A stretch of 64,000 nucleotides of DNA from JAWLHA01 sp041690535 (lineage in GTDB: Bacteria > Pseudomonadota > Gammaproteobacteria > Thiohalomonadales > Thiohalomonadaceae), in contig JAWLHA010000013.1 of the NCBI GenBank assembly GCA_041690535.1, positions 10,277 to 74,276 on the forward strand, in the 5' to 3' direction. A model generated the notes under the pieces. That model searched no databases. It saw only the letters and a program-made list of their open reading frames with translations, and was not told the origin of the DNA. The position numbers and the translations under genes were made by a program. This document shows positions 18,285-27,337 of the stretch, piece by piece (the stretch's first letter is position 1; the number at the start of each line of letters is the position of its first letter).

Positions 18285-18319
18285 TCATCCACAAAGTTGT
18301 CCACAGGCTCTGTGGAAAA
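18285..18319. promoter_or_regulatory. Cluster of DnaA-box-like sequences upstream of priA
   Basis: TCATCCACA (18285), TTGTCCACA (18297) and, inverted, TGTGGAAAA (18311; reverse complement TTTTCCACA) resemble the DnaA box TTATCCACA, within 35 bp. An AT-rich stretch (about 18170-18260) lies just upstream. The rest of this 337-bp gap holds no gene I can support. Confidence 0.5.
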
Positions 18320-18365
18320 CCGCGCGGCTGCTCGCCCCGGCGGCGATCCGGTACACTGCACCTCC

Positions 18366-20552
18366 ATGGTCCTGCGCATCGCCATCCCCTCGCCCCTGCG
18401 GCGGCTGTTCGATTACCTCCCTCCCCGAGGGGGCGACAGTCCCTACTGCCCAGGGCAGCGGCTGCTGGTGCCATTCGGGCGGCAGAAGGTCGTGGGCATC
18501 CTCATGGAGGTGGCGGAGTGCAGCGACTGCCCGATCGACAAACTGCGCCATGCCGAACGCCTGCTGGATGAGGTGCCCCTGCTGCCCGAGCCCACTCTGG
18601 CGCTCATCCGCTGGGCGGCCGACTACTACCACCACGCCCCGGGGGAGGTGGTGGCCACCGCGATCCCGGCGCTGCTGCGTCAGGGAAAACCTGCCGAGGC
18701 GGAGGGCATCACCCGCTGGCGGCTGACCGAGGAGGGCCTTGCCACCGATCCCGCTACCCTCGGCCGGGCCCATCGCCAGCGGGCGGTACTGGAGAGGCTT
18801 CGCACCACTGATGGCCCGCGCTCACCCGCGGAGCTCGATCCGGAGGCCGACCTCCTTCCGGTACTGAAGCGCCTGGCAGAACGCGGTTGGGTGGAGCCCG
18901 TCTCCACCCCCTGCATTCCCGCTCCGACCCCGGCGGATGGGGTACGACCGGAGCTCAACCCCGACCAGCGCGAGGCAGTGCAGACCATCGCGGCGACCCT
19001 GGGGCGCTTCCAGCCGTTTCTCCTGGATGGGGTCACCGGCAGCGGCAAGACCGAGGTCTACCTCCATGCCATCGAGGCTGCCCTCGCCCGGGGGGAACAG
19101 AGCCTGTTGCTGGTGCCCGAGATCGGCCTCACACCGCAACTGCTGGAGCGTTTTCGCCGCCGCTTTGCCGTGCCCATCGCCATTCTGCACTCCGGGTTGG
19201 CCGACGGGGAGCGGCTGTGTGCCTGGCTCTCGGCCCGGGACGGCCAGGCCCCCATCGTCATCGGCACCCGCTCGGCGGCCTTCACCCCCTTGAAGCGGCC
19301 AGGGCTGTTCATCGTGGACGAGGAGCATGATGCCTCCTTCAAGCAGCAGGAGGGATTCCGCTACTCGGCCCGGGACCTGCTGGTGATGCGGGCCCGTCAG
19401 GCAGGGGTGCCGGTCGTACTCGGTTCGGCCACCCCGGCTCTGGAGAGCCTCCACAACGCCGCCGCGGGGCGCTACCTGCGGCTCACCCTGCCGGAGCGCG
19501 CCGGCAGCGCCAACCACCCGAAGCTCCACATTCTCGACGTGCGCCACCGCCCCCTGGAGGGGGGACTTTCCGATCCCCTCATCGCCCGCATGGGCCAACA
19601 CCTGGAGGCCGGCGGTCAGGTGCTCATCTTTATCAACCGACGCGGCTACGCCCCGGTGCTGCTGTGCCACGAGTGCGGCTGGGTGAGCCGCTGCAGCCGC
19701 TGCGACGCCCACACCACCCTTTATGCCGGCCAGCGGCGCATCCGCTGCCACCATTGCGGCAGCGAGCGGGCGGTGCCCCGCCAGTGCCCCGACTGCGGCA
19801 GCCCGGACCTGCGACCGGTGGGGCAGGGGACCGAGCGGGTGGAGGAGGTATTGGCCGAGCGTTTCCCCGGCGTGGCGCTGGAGCGCATCGACCGCGACAG
19901 CGTGCGCCGCAAGGGGGCCATGGAGGCGGCCCTGGCGCGGGTGCACAGCGGCAGTGCCCGCGTCCTGGTGGGCACCCAGATGCTGGCCAAGGGGCACGAC
20001 TTCCCCCTGGTGACCCTGGTGGGGATCCTGGATGCCGACCAGGGGCTGTTCAGCGCCGACTTTCGCGCCACCGAACGCATGGCCCAGCTCATCATGCAGG
20101 TGGCGGGGCGGGCCGGGCGGGCCGAGCGGCCGGGGGAGGTGCTCATTCAGACCCACCAGCCCGATCACCCCCTGCTGCGGCGCCTGGTGGAGGCGGGCTA
20201 CGGCCCCTTCGCCATCGCAGCCCTGGCGGAGCGGCGCGATGTGGCTTTCCCGCCCTTCAGCCACCTCGCCCTGCTGCGGGCCGAGGCGTTGGACCCCGCC
20301 GCCCCCACCGACTTCCTGCGCCTCGCCCGCAGCCTGGGCGAGCCCCATGCCGAGGGGGTTTCGCTCCTGGGGCCGGTGCCCGCCCCCATGGAGCGGCGCG
20401 CCGGCCGCTATCGCGCCCAGTTGTTGCTGCTGAGCCCCCAGCGCGCCCCGCTGCACCGCCTGCTGGATGCCTGGCTGCCCCGGCTCGAGGGGCTCAAGGA
20501 AGGGCGCAAGGTGCGCTGGTCACTGGATGTGGATCCGGTGGAGATGTTTTAA
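18366..20552 (+). CDS. priA: Primosomal helicase PriA
   Basis: 728 residues, usual length. N-terminal DNA-binding part (VLRIAIPSPLRRLFDYLPP), Walker A in GVTGSGKTEVYLH, DEEH box in VDEEHDASFKQQ, and eight zinc-binding cysteines (CHECGWVSRCSRC, then CHHCG and CPDCG). VAGRAGRAERPGEVLIQT is helicase motif VI. PriA reloads the replisome at stalled forks. The frame extends upstream to 18078, but the ATG at 18366 begins the conserved N-terminus. Confidence 0.96.
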   Translation: MVLRIAIPSPLRRLFDYLPPRGGDSPYCPGQRLLVPFGRQKVVGILMEVAECSDCPIDKLRHAERLLDEVPLLPEPTLALIRWAADYYHHAPGEVVATAIPALLRQGKPAEAEGITRWRLTEEGLATDPATLGRAHRQRAVLERLRTTDGPRSPAELDPEADLLPVLKRLAERGWVEPVSTPCIPAPTPADGVRPELNPDQREAVQTIAATLGRFQPFLLDGVTGSGKTEVYLHAIEAALARGEQSLLLVPEIGLTPQLLERFRRRFAVPIAILHSGLADGERLCAWLSARDGQAPIVIGTRSAAFTPLKRPGLFIVDEEHDASFKQQEGFRYSARDLLVMRARQAGVPVVLGSATPALESLHNAAAGRYLRLTLPERAGSANHPKLHILDVRHRPLEGGLSDPLIARMGQHLEAGGQVLIFINRRGYAPVLLCHECGWVSRCSRCDAHTTLYAGQRRIRCHHCGSERAVPRQCPDCGSPDLRPVGQGTERVEEVLAERFPGVALERIDRDSVRRKGAMEAALARVHSGSARVLVGTQMLAKGHDFPLVTLVGILDADQGLFSADFRATERMAQLIMQVAGRAGRAERPGEVLIQTHQPDHPLLRRLVEAGYGPFAIAALAERRDVAFPPFSHLALLRAEALDPAAPTDFLRLARSLGEPHAEGVSLLGPVPAPMERRAGRYRAQLLLLSPQRAPLHRLLDAWLPRLEGLKEGRKVRWSLDVDPVEMF

Positions 20553-20744
20553 CAGGGATGTCGGGTTACGCTCCCGTACCCGTCAATCCATTCTGCCCGG
20601 CTGGAGCACGCTGCTTGGCCACGCCGCGACTTTACGGGTGCGCGAACCACGGAGCCACGCTGCGACATCGGCGCGGTCCCGAAGCAAAAAAGGCCGAGAC
20701 GCAGAGGACTGCTTGTGGGCGGCCGTTGTGCGCGGGATGGACTA

Positions 20745-20909
20745 CTAGAGCACCGAGCAGGTAATCCGACGCCACGTGCGTAGCGAGGTGAAAGTCGTTG
20801 ATAGCGGCTCGCCGGCCGCAGGGATGCGGCCGTCGAGCCTACAGGGATGCCTTCACGGCATACCCGATACCAATAACTTACACTTCCGTTTATCTGTTCG
20901 GTGCCCTAG
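20745..20909. mobile_element. Family-A element carrying a family-B-like core
   Basis: Left end CTAGAGCACCGAGCAGGTAA and right end TTATCTGTTCGGTGCCCTAG are family A. The inside, however, resembles the family-B core (CGGCCGCAGGGATGCGGCCG then TCGAGCCTACAGGGATG). Its right end provides the TAG stop of the hemerythrin gene. The preceding 190 bp after priA hold no recognisable gene. Confidence 0.65.
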
Positions 20910-21352
20910 AAGAATTTCTTCAGCATGCGCGAGACAAAGCTGCCTTCCAGGGACTTCTTCACGAACGGCACATAGTGCTTGTCGTCTTTCTTGATGTGGT
21001 TCATCAGCCACAAGGCAATATCGGTGCGCACTTCACGTGCCAAGCGGAAGGTATCCTCCCCCTTTGCCAGCCGGGCGTTGTATGCCTGCGCGCGGGCCTT
21101 GAACGCTTCGTGCACCTGGTGATGGGGATCCAGCATCGGGTAGCCGGCGTTCTCCATCAGACTTTCCTCGAAGGTGTTGTGTGAGATGGCGTAGTCGATC
21201 AGCGCGCGCACCACCTTCTCCACTTCGTCGGCCTGTTGCGCCGTAATGGCATGGTCGATTTCCAGCAGGTAATCGAAGATGCGCTTGTGCTGTTCGTCGA
21301 TGATGTCAATGCCGGTTTCGAACTCCGGCCCCCAGTTGATGCCATACCCCAT
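20906..21352 (-). CDS. Bacteriohemerythrin
   Basis: 148 residues. The di-iron ligand pattern is clear: INWGPEFETGIDIIDEQHKRIF, then HNTFEESLM, DPHHQVHEAF and LMNHIKKDDKHYVPF. Soluble O2-binding four-helix protein; family roles include oxygen delivery or sensing in microaerobic or motile bacteria. A C-terminal extension (VKKSLEGSFVSRMLKKFF) is slightly longer than usual. The stop codon is the terminal TAG of the neighbouring repeat element. Confidence 0.92.
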   Translation of the reverse strand: MGYGINWGPEFETGIDIIDEQHKRIFDYLLEIDHAITAQQADEVEKVVRALIDYAISHNTFEESLMENAGYPMLDPHHQVHEAFKARAQAYNARLAKGEDTFRLAREVRTDIALWLMNHIKKDDKHYVPFVKKSLEGSFVSRMLKKFF

Positions 21353-21483
21353 GACGGGTCTCCTCGAAGGTGTAGACTGCCTCTAGGGCAAGAAACGTTC
21401 CATGCGTCCCATATCGACGCCAGCTCCCTGTCACATCGGGCCATACGGGCATTTTCCGGCGCGCGGTAAATTAAGTCAAAGGC

Positions 21484-21647
21484 CAGGGTAAACGCATTCC
21501 TGCCCAAGAGCGATATCAGTCCTGAAACGCAGGTCGTCGGCCGCATGAACGCGGCCGTCGAGCGTACACGGATGGAGTGACGTACCGGCATTCAAGGACT
21601 TACATCGCTCACAGCACGACCGTGGCGTTAAGTACGCGTTCACCCCG
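21484..21647. mobile_element. Family-B element
   Basis: CAGGGTAAACGCATTCCTGC on the left, GCGTTCACCCCG on the right, with the core CGTCGGCCGCATGAACGCGG in between. Termini are diverged and no target duplication is visible. It occupies part of the 411-bp gap between the hemerythrin gene and argS. Confidence 0.65.
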
Positions 21648-21664
21648 CCCTGGTCTCCTGCACC

Positions 21665-21694
21665 TTGGATCTTGTCTCCCGAATCCCCGATAAT
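21665..21694 (+). promoter_or_regulatory. Possible argS promoter
   Basis: TTGGAT (21665-21670), 18-nt spacer, GATAAT (21689-21694), about 70 bp before the argS ATG. Assigned by eye. Confidence 0.35.
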
Positions 21695-21763
21695 GGCCGA
21701 TTCCGGCGCGAATGCCGACCGTAACCTTATCCCGTACCTATTAACCTTTTCTGCTCATCTCAA

Positions 21764-23524
21764 ATGAAAAACCACCTGCTGGAACTCATCACCCAAGCTC
21801 TCGAAACCCTCACGGCCGAGGGGCTGCTGGAAGGCGATCTCCTCAACGGGATCGTGATCGAGCGGGCCCGCGACAAGCAGCACGGCGACTTCGCCACCAA
21901 CGCGGCGATGGTGCTGGCCAAGGTGGCGCGACGCAAGCCGCGGGAGCTGGCCGAGCAGATCGTGCGGGCCCTGCCCGCCTCCGAGCAGGTGGAGAAGGTG
22001 GAGATCGCCGGCCCCGGCTTCATCAACTTCTATCTGGTCGCCGGCGCCGTTCAGGCGGTGGTGGGGCAGATCCTCGAGGCCGGGGAGGCCTACGGGCGCT
22101 CCGAGGTGGGCAAGGGGCAACGGGTGCAGGTGGAGTTCGTCTCGGCCAACCCCACCGGCCCCCTGCACGTGGGCCACGGCCGCGGCGCGGCCTACGGCGC
22201 CACCGTGGCGGACCTGCTGGCCGCGATGGGCTTCGATGTGCACCGCGAGTATTACGTCAACGATGCCGGGCGGCAGATGGACATCCTCGGCACCAGCGTC
22301 TGGCTGCGCTACCTGGAGCTGTGCGGGGAGGCGCACACCTTCCCCTCCAACGGCTACAAGGGCGACTACGTGTGGGATATCGCCGCCACCCTGCACCGCG
22401 AGAGCGGCGACGCCTACCGCCGCCCGGCCGCCGAGGTCTTCGAGGGGGTGCCCGCCGATGCCCCGGCCGGGGGCGACAAGGAGGCGCACATCGATGCCCT
22501 CATCGCCCGCGCCAAGGCGCTGCTCGGCGCCGAGGACTATCGCAAGGTGTTCGACCTGGGCCTCAACGCCATCCTGGAGGACATCCGCCAGGACCTCGGC
22601 GAGTTCGGCGTCCACTACGAGCAGTGGTACTCCGAGCGGGCCCTGGTGGAGAGCGGCAAGGTGGACGAGGCCATCGAGCGGCTGCAGAAGGTGGGGCACA
22701 TCTACGAGCAGGAGGGGGCGCTGTGGTTCCGCTCCACCGACTTCGGCGATGAGAAGGACCGCGTGGTGGTGCGCGACAACGGGGTGAAGACCTACTTCGC
22801 CTCCGACATCGCCTACCACATGGAGAAGTTCCAGCGCGGCTTCGAGCGGGTCATCGACGTCTGGGGCGCCGACCACCACGGCTATGTGCCGCGGGTGAAG
22901 GCCGCCCTCACCGCCATGGGCGAAGACCCCGCCAGGCTGGACGTGCTGCTGGTGCAGTTCGCCATCCTCTACCGCGGCGGCGAGCGGGCGCAGATGTCCA
23001 CCCGCTCCGGCGAGTTCGTCACCCTGCGGGAGCTGCGCGAGGAGGTGGGCAACGATGCGGCCCGCTTCTTCTACGTGATGCGCAAGTGCGAACAGCACAT
23101 GGACTTCGACCTGGATCTGGCCAAGTCCCAGTCCTCCGACAACCCCGTCTACTACGTCCAGTATGCCCACGCGCGGGTCTGCAGCGTCATGCGCCAGCTG
23201 GAGGAGAAGGGGTTCTCCTACGACCAGACCGCCGGCGTGGCCAACGTGGCGCGGCTCACCGAGGCCCACGAGGAGGCGCTGTTCGCGAGCCTGTCGCGCT
23301 ACCCCGAGGTGCTGGAGGCGGCGGCGCTCAATCACGAGCCGCACCTGCTGGCCCACTACCTGCGCGAGTTGGCCAACGACTTCCACACCTACTACAACGC
23401 CCACCAATTCCTGGTGGACGATGCCGAGCTGCGCAATGCCCGCCTCGCCATGGTCCTGGCGGTGCGTCAGGTGCTGGCCAATGGCCTCAAGCTGCTGGGC
23501 GTCTCCGCACCGGAGTCCATGTAG
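21764..23524 (+). CDS. argS: Arginyl-tRNA synthetase
   Basis: 586 residues. Class I signatures: HVGHGRGAAYGA (HIGH motif) and the ArgRS-type MSTRSGEF replacing KMSKS. N-terminal additional domain (DFATNAAMVLAKVARRKPRE) and C-terminal anticodon-binding helices (SRYPEVLEAAALNHEPHLL) are complete. Followed 3 bp later by a SPOR-domain gene, an arrangement seen in many gammaproteobacteria. Confidence 0.97.
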   Translation: MKNHLLELITQALETLTAEGLLEGDLLNGIVIERARDKQHGDFATNAAMVLAKVARRKPRELAEQIVRALPASEQVEKVEIAGPGFINFYLVAGAVQAVVGQILEAGEAYGRSEVGKGQRVQVEFVSANPTGPLHVGHGRGAAYGATVADLLAAMGFDVHREYYVNDAGRQMDILGTSVWLRYLELCGEAHTFPSNGYKGDYVWDIAATLHRESGDAYRRPAAEVFEGVPADAPAGGDKEAHIDALIARAKALLGAEDYRKVFDLGLNAILEDIRQDLGEFGVHYEQWYSERALVESGKVDEAIERLQKVGHIYEQEGALWFRSTDFGDEKDRVVVRDNGVKTYFASDIAYHMEKFQRGFERVIDVWGADHHGYVPRVKAALTAMGEDPARLDVLLVQFAILYRGGERAQMSTRSGEFVTLRELREEVGNDAARFFYVMRKCEQHMDFDLDLAKSQSSDNPVYYVQYAHARVCSVMRQLEEKGFSYDQTAGVANVARLTEAHEEALFASLSRYPEVLEAAALNHEPHLLAHYLRELANDFHTYYNAHQFLVDDAELRNARLAMVLAVRQVLANGLKLLGVSAPESM

Positions 23525-23527
23525 GCG

Positions 23528-24106
23528 ATGACCCGGGATTACGCCAAGAAGCCGCGCAGCAAGCCCAAGGCGAAGCCGAAAAAGGGCATCCCGGGCTGGC
23601 TATGGATGCTGGCCGGGCTGGCGGTGGGGCTGTTCGTGGCCTTTCTGGTGTGGTTGCAGCAGAACCGCCCCGAACCGGCCCGTCCGGCCCCCGCAGTGCA
23701 GCAGTCAGCCCCCAAACCGGCCCCGAAACCCGCGCCGAAACCGGCCGAAAAGCCGGCCAAGGAGGGGATCACCTTCGATTTCTACAAGATCCTGCCGCAG
23801 TACGAGGTGGTGCTGCCGGAGGAGGAGCTGAAGGCGCCCGAGCTCAACAAGCCGGGCGAGCCGCCGGTGGCTTACCTCATTCAGGCCGGCTCCTTCCGCA
23901 CCGCCAAGGACGCCGACGCCCGCCGTGCCGAGCTGGCGTTTTTGGGGCTGGTATCGGAGGTGGAGGCTGGCGCCGGTCCCAAGGGGGAGACCTGGCACCG
24001 GGTGAAACTCGGTCCCTTCCTGGAGCGGAGCGACCTGGACAGGGCACGGCGGCGCTTGCAGGACAACGGGATCGAGTTCCTGCTGCTGCGGCAAAAGCAG
24101 GGCTGA
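23528..24106 (+). CDS. SPOR-domain membrane protein (FtsN-like)
   Basis: 192 residues: basic Lys/Pro-rich cytoplasmic N-terminus (YAKKPRSKPKAKPKKG), one membrane helix (LWMLAGLAVGLFVAFLVWL), a Pro/Ala/Lys-rich periplasmic linker, and a C-terminal SPOR domain (YLIQAGSFRTAKDADARRAE, VKLGPFLERSDLDRARRRL). SPOR domains bind denuded septal peptidoglycan; a role in division like FtsN is likely. Three bp after argS, so co-transcribed. Confidence 0.87.
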   Translation: MTRDYAKKPRSKPKAKPKKGIPGWLWMLAGLAVGLFVAFLVWLQQNRPEPARPAPAVQQSAPKPAPKPAPKPAEKPAKEGITFDFYKILPQYEVVLPEEELKAPELNKPGEPPVAYLIQAGSFRTAKDADARRAELAFLGLVSEVEAGAGPKGETWHRVKLGPFLERSDLDRARRRLQDNGIEFLLLRQKQG

Positions 24107-24327
24107 GCGGCCATCACGCAGGGGGCGGGAGGAGTACCGCGCCCTTGCTTGATATCGGCGAAGCGGTGTCTCGCGCCAGTACCCTTGCACGGAACCGATA
24201 AGCGGAGAACTCGCCAATTCGCCGCCAGATTGCCCCGTAGGTGCGGGCAGCGAACCGGTGGAGGGTGGAAAAGCGCAGCGCATCCACCCTCCATGGCTGA
24301 AGCGATCAAAACCGCTGTGCAAGACCA

Positions 24328-24518
24328 CTAGAGCACCGAACAGATGATTTCGACGCGCCCAACATGTAGGGTGGATAAGCGCAGCGCATCCACCGTGCGG
24401 CGTCGAATTGGTGGATGCGCTGCGCTTATCCACCCTACCTCGATTCGCTGCCCCCGCCACCTGCGGCGCAATTTGGCTGCGATTGACGATCTTTCCGTTT
24501 ACCTGTTCGGTGCTCTAG
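24328..24518. mobile_element. Family-A element, copy 3 (plus adjoining partial copy)
   Basis: Most complete copy: CTAGAGCACCGAACAGATGA to CTGTTCGGTGCTCTAG, 189-191 bp, with the GGGTGGATAAGCGCAGCGCA hairpin. The right end gives the TAG stop of the SEC-C gene. A partial copy in the other orientation precedes it (about 24165-24300: CGCCGCCAGATTGCCCC and GGGTGGAAAAGCGCAGCGCA). Confidence 0.8.
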
Positions 24519-26011
24519 GCCATGCAGCACTTCTTGTATTTCTTGCCGCTACCGCACGGACAGGGGTCGTTGCGCCCGACCTTTGGAGACTCCCGCACAA
24601 ACGGCACCGGCTCGTACGCCGCGTCATCGAACAGCTCTTCGTCGTCTTCCCCAGACGCCTCGGCGAACATGCGGTCCTGCAAGAACCGGGTGGCCGCCTC
24701 TTCCGGGGAATAGAAGTCGAGTGGCGCGCCCAGCCATTCCCATTCGGGGCTGTCCTCTTCGGCATCGAAGGCGTCCTCAATCTCCGCTGCAGAGAGGTCA
24801 TCCAGGCTCCCGAGCGGTTGGGCCGCCATCGCTTCGAGACAGCTGCGGTGGCGCTCCCGCGGCATCTCCAGCAGGTGACGGGCGACGTTGATGCGGGTAT
24901 CCACGTCCTCCGAGTCGTCGCAGGCGATGGCGGCGGCCCAGTCGAGGGCCTCTTCCAGCCGCCCCTCCAGCGACGCGCGATCCAGAACGCAGCTCACCGC
25001 CGCGGTGCGGGTGTACCAGGAATTTTCCCGATGCTCGGCGATATGGCGCAGCTCCGACTGGGCTTCCGGCTTGTTCCGGAACAGGTGCGGCCAGCGCCCA
25101 TCCAGCACCTCGTAGGGTTGCGCCTCCGCGGCCTCACGGCGGGTGAGCAGCTGGAGAATGACACCCGTCGCCGCCGCACCTTCCATGCCGCCGAGGGCAC
25201 AGGCGGCGTGGATCGGCGCCCAGGCTGCCTCATCCTCGCGGCGCCAAAGGGCCTCATCCTCGATCAGCGCGAGAAGGTGCGGCTGAATGGTGGCGTTACG
25301 GCGGATACACTCCTCGATGACACACCGAGGAAGCATCGCGCCCAGTTCGACCAGCAGCGTGATGACCTCCTGGTCGCTGTGCGCGGGAAGCTCCGCGGCC
25401 AGGGCCTCCTCGGCGGCGGTGGCTGCCTCCACGAACTGCTGCCACTCGGCCTCATCCACCCCTTCCGCATCCTCACCGAAAAAGACTTCGGCAACGACGG
25501 TCCGAATGGCGGGGATGAGCTGCGCCCGCAGCTCGAGGAGAAACTCCGGTGCCGTGAGGTCCACCTCTTCGCCAAAGAAAATCGGGCCATGGCGTTCCGG
25601 TTCGGCGATGACCTGCAAGATGAGCAATGGCTTGCCGAGCTGCGGTTGTCTTTCCGAACGCTCCTCCCACGCCCCTTCGGCCAACCCCACCGCAGCAACG
25701 AAGCCTTGGCACCAGAGATCGGCCCGGGGCAGCCTCAGGCCGCCCCTCTCCTCCGTCGCAAGCACCGGCTCGAAGCGATCCTCGACGAGCGCCTCCCCAA
25801 TCTCGGTTGCCGCCGCTTCGAACTGCTCCCGCAGCCGGGCCGGCACCGGTTTTCCAGGGGCAAGGCCGAGCGCCGCCTGCATCCAAGGCCGGTCGATCAC
25901 CTCCTCCGGGCCAAGGACGACCCCCGCCAGATAGCCATTCAGCCCGGTGGCATTCATTGGCTGGGGGTAGTCGCGCATGGCTTTGAAAAGCCGCTCGAAG
26001 GCACTGCTCAT
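24515..26011 (-). CDS. SEC-C zinc-motif protein with UPF0149/DUF1186-like regions
   Basis: About 498 residues. The N-terminal region (MNATGLNGYLAGVVLGPEEV) resembles the YecA/UPF0149 fold; the centre (LLVELGAMLPRCVIEECIRR to HIAEHRENSWYTRTAAV) resembles DUF1186; the C-terminus GRNDPCPCGSGKKYKKCCM is the SEC-C zinc motif, as in SecA. Cytosolic. The Met at 26011 (MSSAFERLFKAM) is preferred over 26101, which lies across a family-B repeat. The TAG stop is the terminus of a family-A element. Function unknown; SEC-C domains bind metal and often ribosome or SecB partners. Confidence 0.8.
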   Translation of the reverse strand: MSSAFERLFKAMRDYPQPMNATGLNGYLAGVVLGPEEVIDRPWMQAALGLAPGKPVPARLREQFEAAATEIGEALVEDRFEPVLATEERGGLRLPRADLWCQGFVAAVGLAEGAWEERSERQPQLGKPLLILQVIAEPERHGPIFFGEEVDLTAPEFLLELRAQLIPAIRTVVAEVFFGEDAEGVDEAEWQQFVEAATAAEEALAAELPAHSDQEVITLLVELGAMLPRCVIEECIRRNATIQPHLLALIEDEALWRREDEAAWAPIHAACALGGMEGAAATGVILQLLTRREAAEAQPYEVLDGRWPHLFRNKPEAQSELRHIAEHRENSWYTRTAAVSCVLDRASLEGRLEEALDWAAAIACDDSEDVDTRINVARHLLEMPRERHRSCLEAMAAQPLGSLDDLSAAEIEDAFDAEEDSPEWEWLGAPLDFYSPEEAATRFLQDRMFAEASGEDDEELFDDAAYEPVPFVRESPKVGRNDPCPCGSGKKYKKCCMA

Positions 26012-26087
26012 CGGGGAAACCTCGGCGTGTGAATTCGGGACAGGGGGCAATCTACCAGAGTGAGGTCGCTCAGCCCACCGATGGAAG

Positions 26088-26304
26088 CAGGGTAAACGCA
26101 TACTAACGTCACGGCCGTGCTGTGAGCGATGTAAGTCCTTGAAAGCAGGTGCGCTGTGAATACATCCGTGTACGCTCGACGGCCGCGGCCGCTTCGGGCA
26201 TCCTGCCCTCCCGCGGCATAAGTGCGTCCTTGCACCAATCCATGCGGCCGACGACCTGCTTTCAAGGACTTACATCACTCTCTGGTAAGTATGCGTTTAC
26301 CCTG
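26088..26304. mobile_element. Family-B element with 10-bp target duplication
   Basis: Ends CAGGGTAAACGCATACTAAC and GTAAGTATGCGTTTACCCTG. Flanked directly by CCGATGGAAG on both sides (26078-26087 and 26305-26314), a perfect 10-bp target-site duplication. 217 bp, no coding capacity. Confidence 0.85.
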
Positions 26305-26338
26305 CCGATGGAAGGTGCCGCCCCGCAACACTTCAGAC

Positions 26339-26399
26339 CCCTGTCGGTGCAGAATTCTTCCCTGGGCTGAGCCATAGGGTGGAACCCGCACCGACAGGG
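26339..26399 (-). terminator. Hairpin downstream of the aminotransferase operon
   Basis: CCCTGTCGGTGC (26339-26350) pairs perfectly with GCACCGACAGGG (26388-26399), about 27 bp past the aminotransferase stop. No T-run follows, so it may act as an mRNA 3' end or an attenuating hairpin rather than a classic terminator. Confidence 0.4.
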
Positions 26400-26425
26400 A
26401 CCGAACATGCTGAGGCCGTGCAAGA

Positions 26426-27337
26426 CTAAGAGACGTCGGGAACCCGCAACTGATCGTCGGGATGCGGCTCGGTCTCGGCACGGATCTGCTCGCGGAAGGC
26501 GCTCAGGATGCGCTCGAACACCGGGCCGGGGCAGAGCGTCAGCCGGCGCCCGTCGATCTCCCGCACCGGCACCAGCTCCGCGCCGGTGCCGGTCAGGAAG
26601 CACTCCTCGGCGGTGTAGAGATCGTAAGGGGCGAGGGAGCGTTCGCGCACCGGGATGCCGAGACGGCAAGCCAGTTCGATGATCACCGCGCGGGTGATCC
26701 CCTCCAGCGCCCCGTCGCTGGGCGGCGGGGTGTAGAGGGTCCCGTCCAGCACGATGAAGACGTTGTCCGCGGTCCCCTCCGCCACCATGCCGCGGGCGTT
26801 GAGCAGGATGGCTTCCTCACAACCGGCGCGGTTCGCCTCGATGCGGGCGAGGATGTGGTTGAGGTAGTTGAGGCTCTTGATGCGGGGATCCAGTCCGTCG
26901 GCGGGCAGCCGCCGGGTGGCGGCAATCATCGCCCGGATGCCGTGGACCCGCTTGTCCTCTGGAAAGAGGGTGAGACCGTCAGCGATGATGAAGACGTTGG
27001 GGCGGGTACAGTGGCGGGGATCGAGCCCCATGGAGCCCGCACCACGGGTCACCACCAGGCGGATGTAGCCATCGGCAAACCCCGCCGCCTCGATGGTCTC
27101 GCGCACGGCGGCGCCCAGCTCGGCCAGCCCCAGGGGGAGCGTCAGGGCGATGGCGCGGGCCGAGCGCTCCAGACGCAGCAGGTGCTCCTCCAGGCGAAAC
27201 GGCTGGCCGCTGTAGAAGCGAACCCCTTCGAAGACCCCATCACCATAGAGCAGGCCGTGATCGAACACCGAAACGGTCGCCTCGCCGGCGGGCAGGATGC
27301 GGCCGTTGAGCCAGCAGACTGCCAGTGGATTAGCCAT
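26426..27337 (-). CDS. Class IV aminotransferase (branched-chain type)
   Basis: 303 residues, PLP fold type IV. N-terminal VSVFDHGLLYGDGVFEGVRF, the PLP lysine in RIKSLNYLNHILA, MVAEGTADNVFIV and ITRAVIIELA are family marks. Closest general type is branched-chain amino acid aminotransferase (IlvE); D-amino acid aminotransferase or ADC lyase cannot be excluded by eye. Its start overlaps the stop of the phzF-like gene by 8 bp. Confidence 0.85.
   Translation of the reverse strand: MANPLAVCWLNGRILPAGEATVSVFDHGLLYGDGVFEGVRFYSGQPFRLEEHLLRLERSARAIALTLPLGLAELGAAVRETIEAAGFADGYIRLVVTRGAGSMGLDPRHCTRPNVFIIADGLTLFPEDKRVHGIRAMIAATRRLPADGLDPRIKSLNYLNHILARIEANRAGCEEAILLNARGMVAEGTADNVFIVLDGTLYTPPPSDGALEGITRAVIIELACRLGIPVRERSLAPYDLYTAEECFLTGTGAELVPVREIDGRRLTLCPGPVFERILSAFREQIRAETEPHPDDQLRVPDVS

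Noticed and set aside
18170..18319. Chromosomal replication origin
   Set aside because: DnaA-like boxes and an AT-rich stretch are present, but dnaA, dnaN, gyrB or gidA/mnmG are not near. More likely promoter control of priA.
21755..23407. 550-codon open frame antisense to argS
   Set aside because: Low-complexity Val/His/Gly-rich translation with no motif. It mirrors argS codon bias in a GC-rich genome. The same holds for long antisense frames over priA (18822-20456), the HDOD-GAF gene (16544-18214), the GGDEF-EAL gene (4575-6779) and the GlyGly-CTERM gene (45310-46806).
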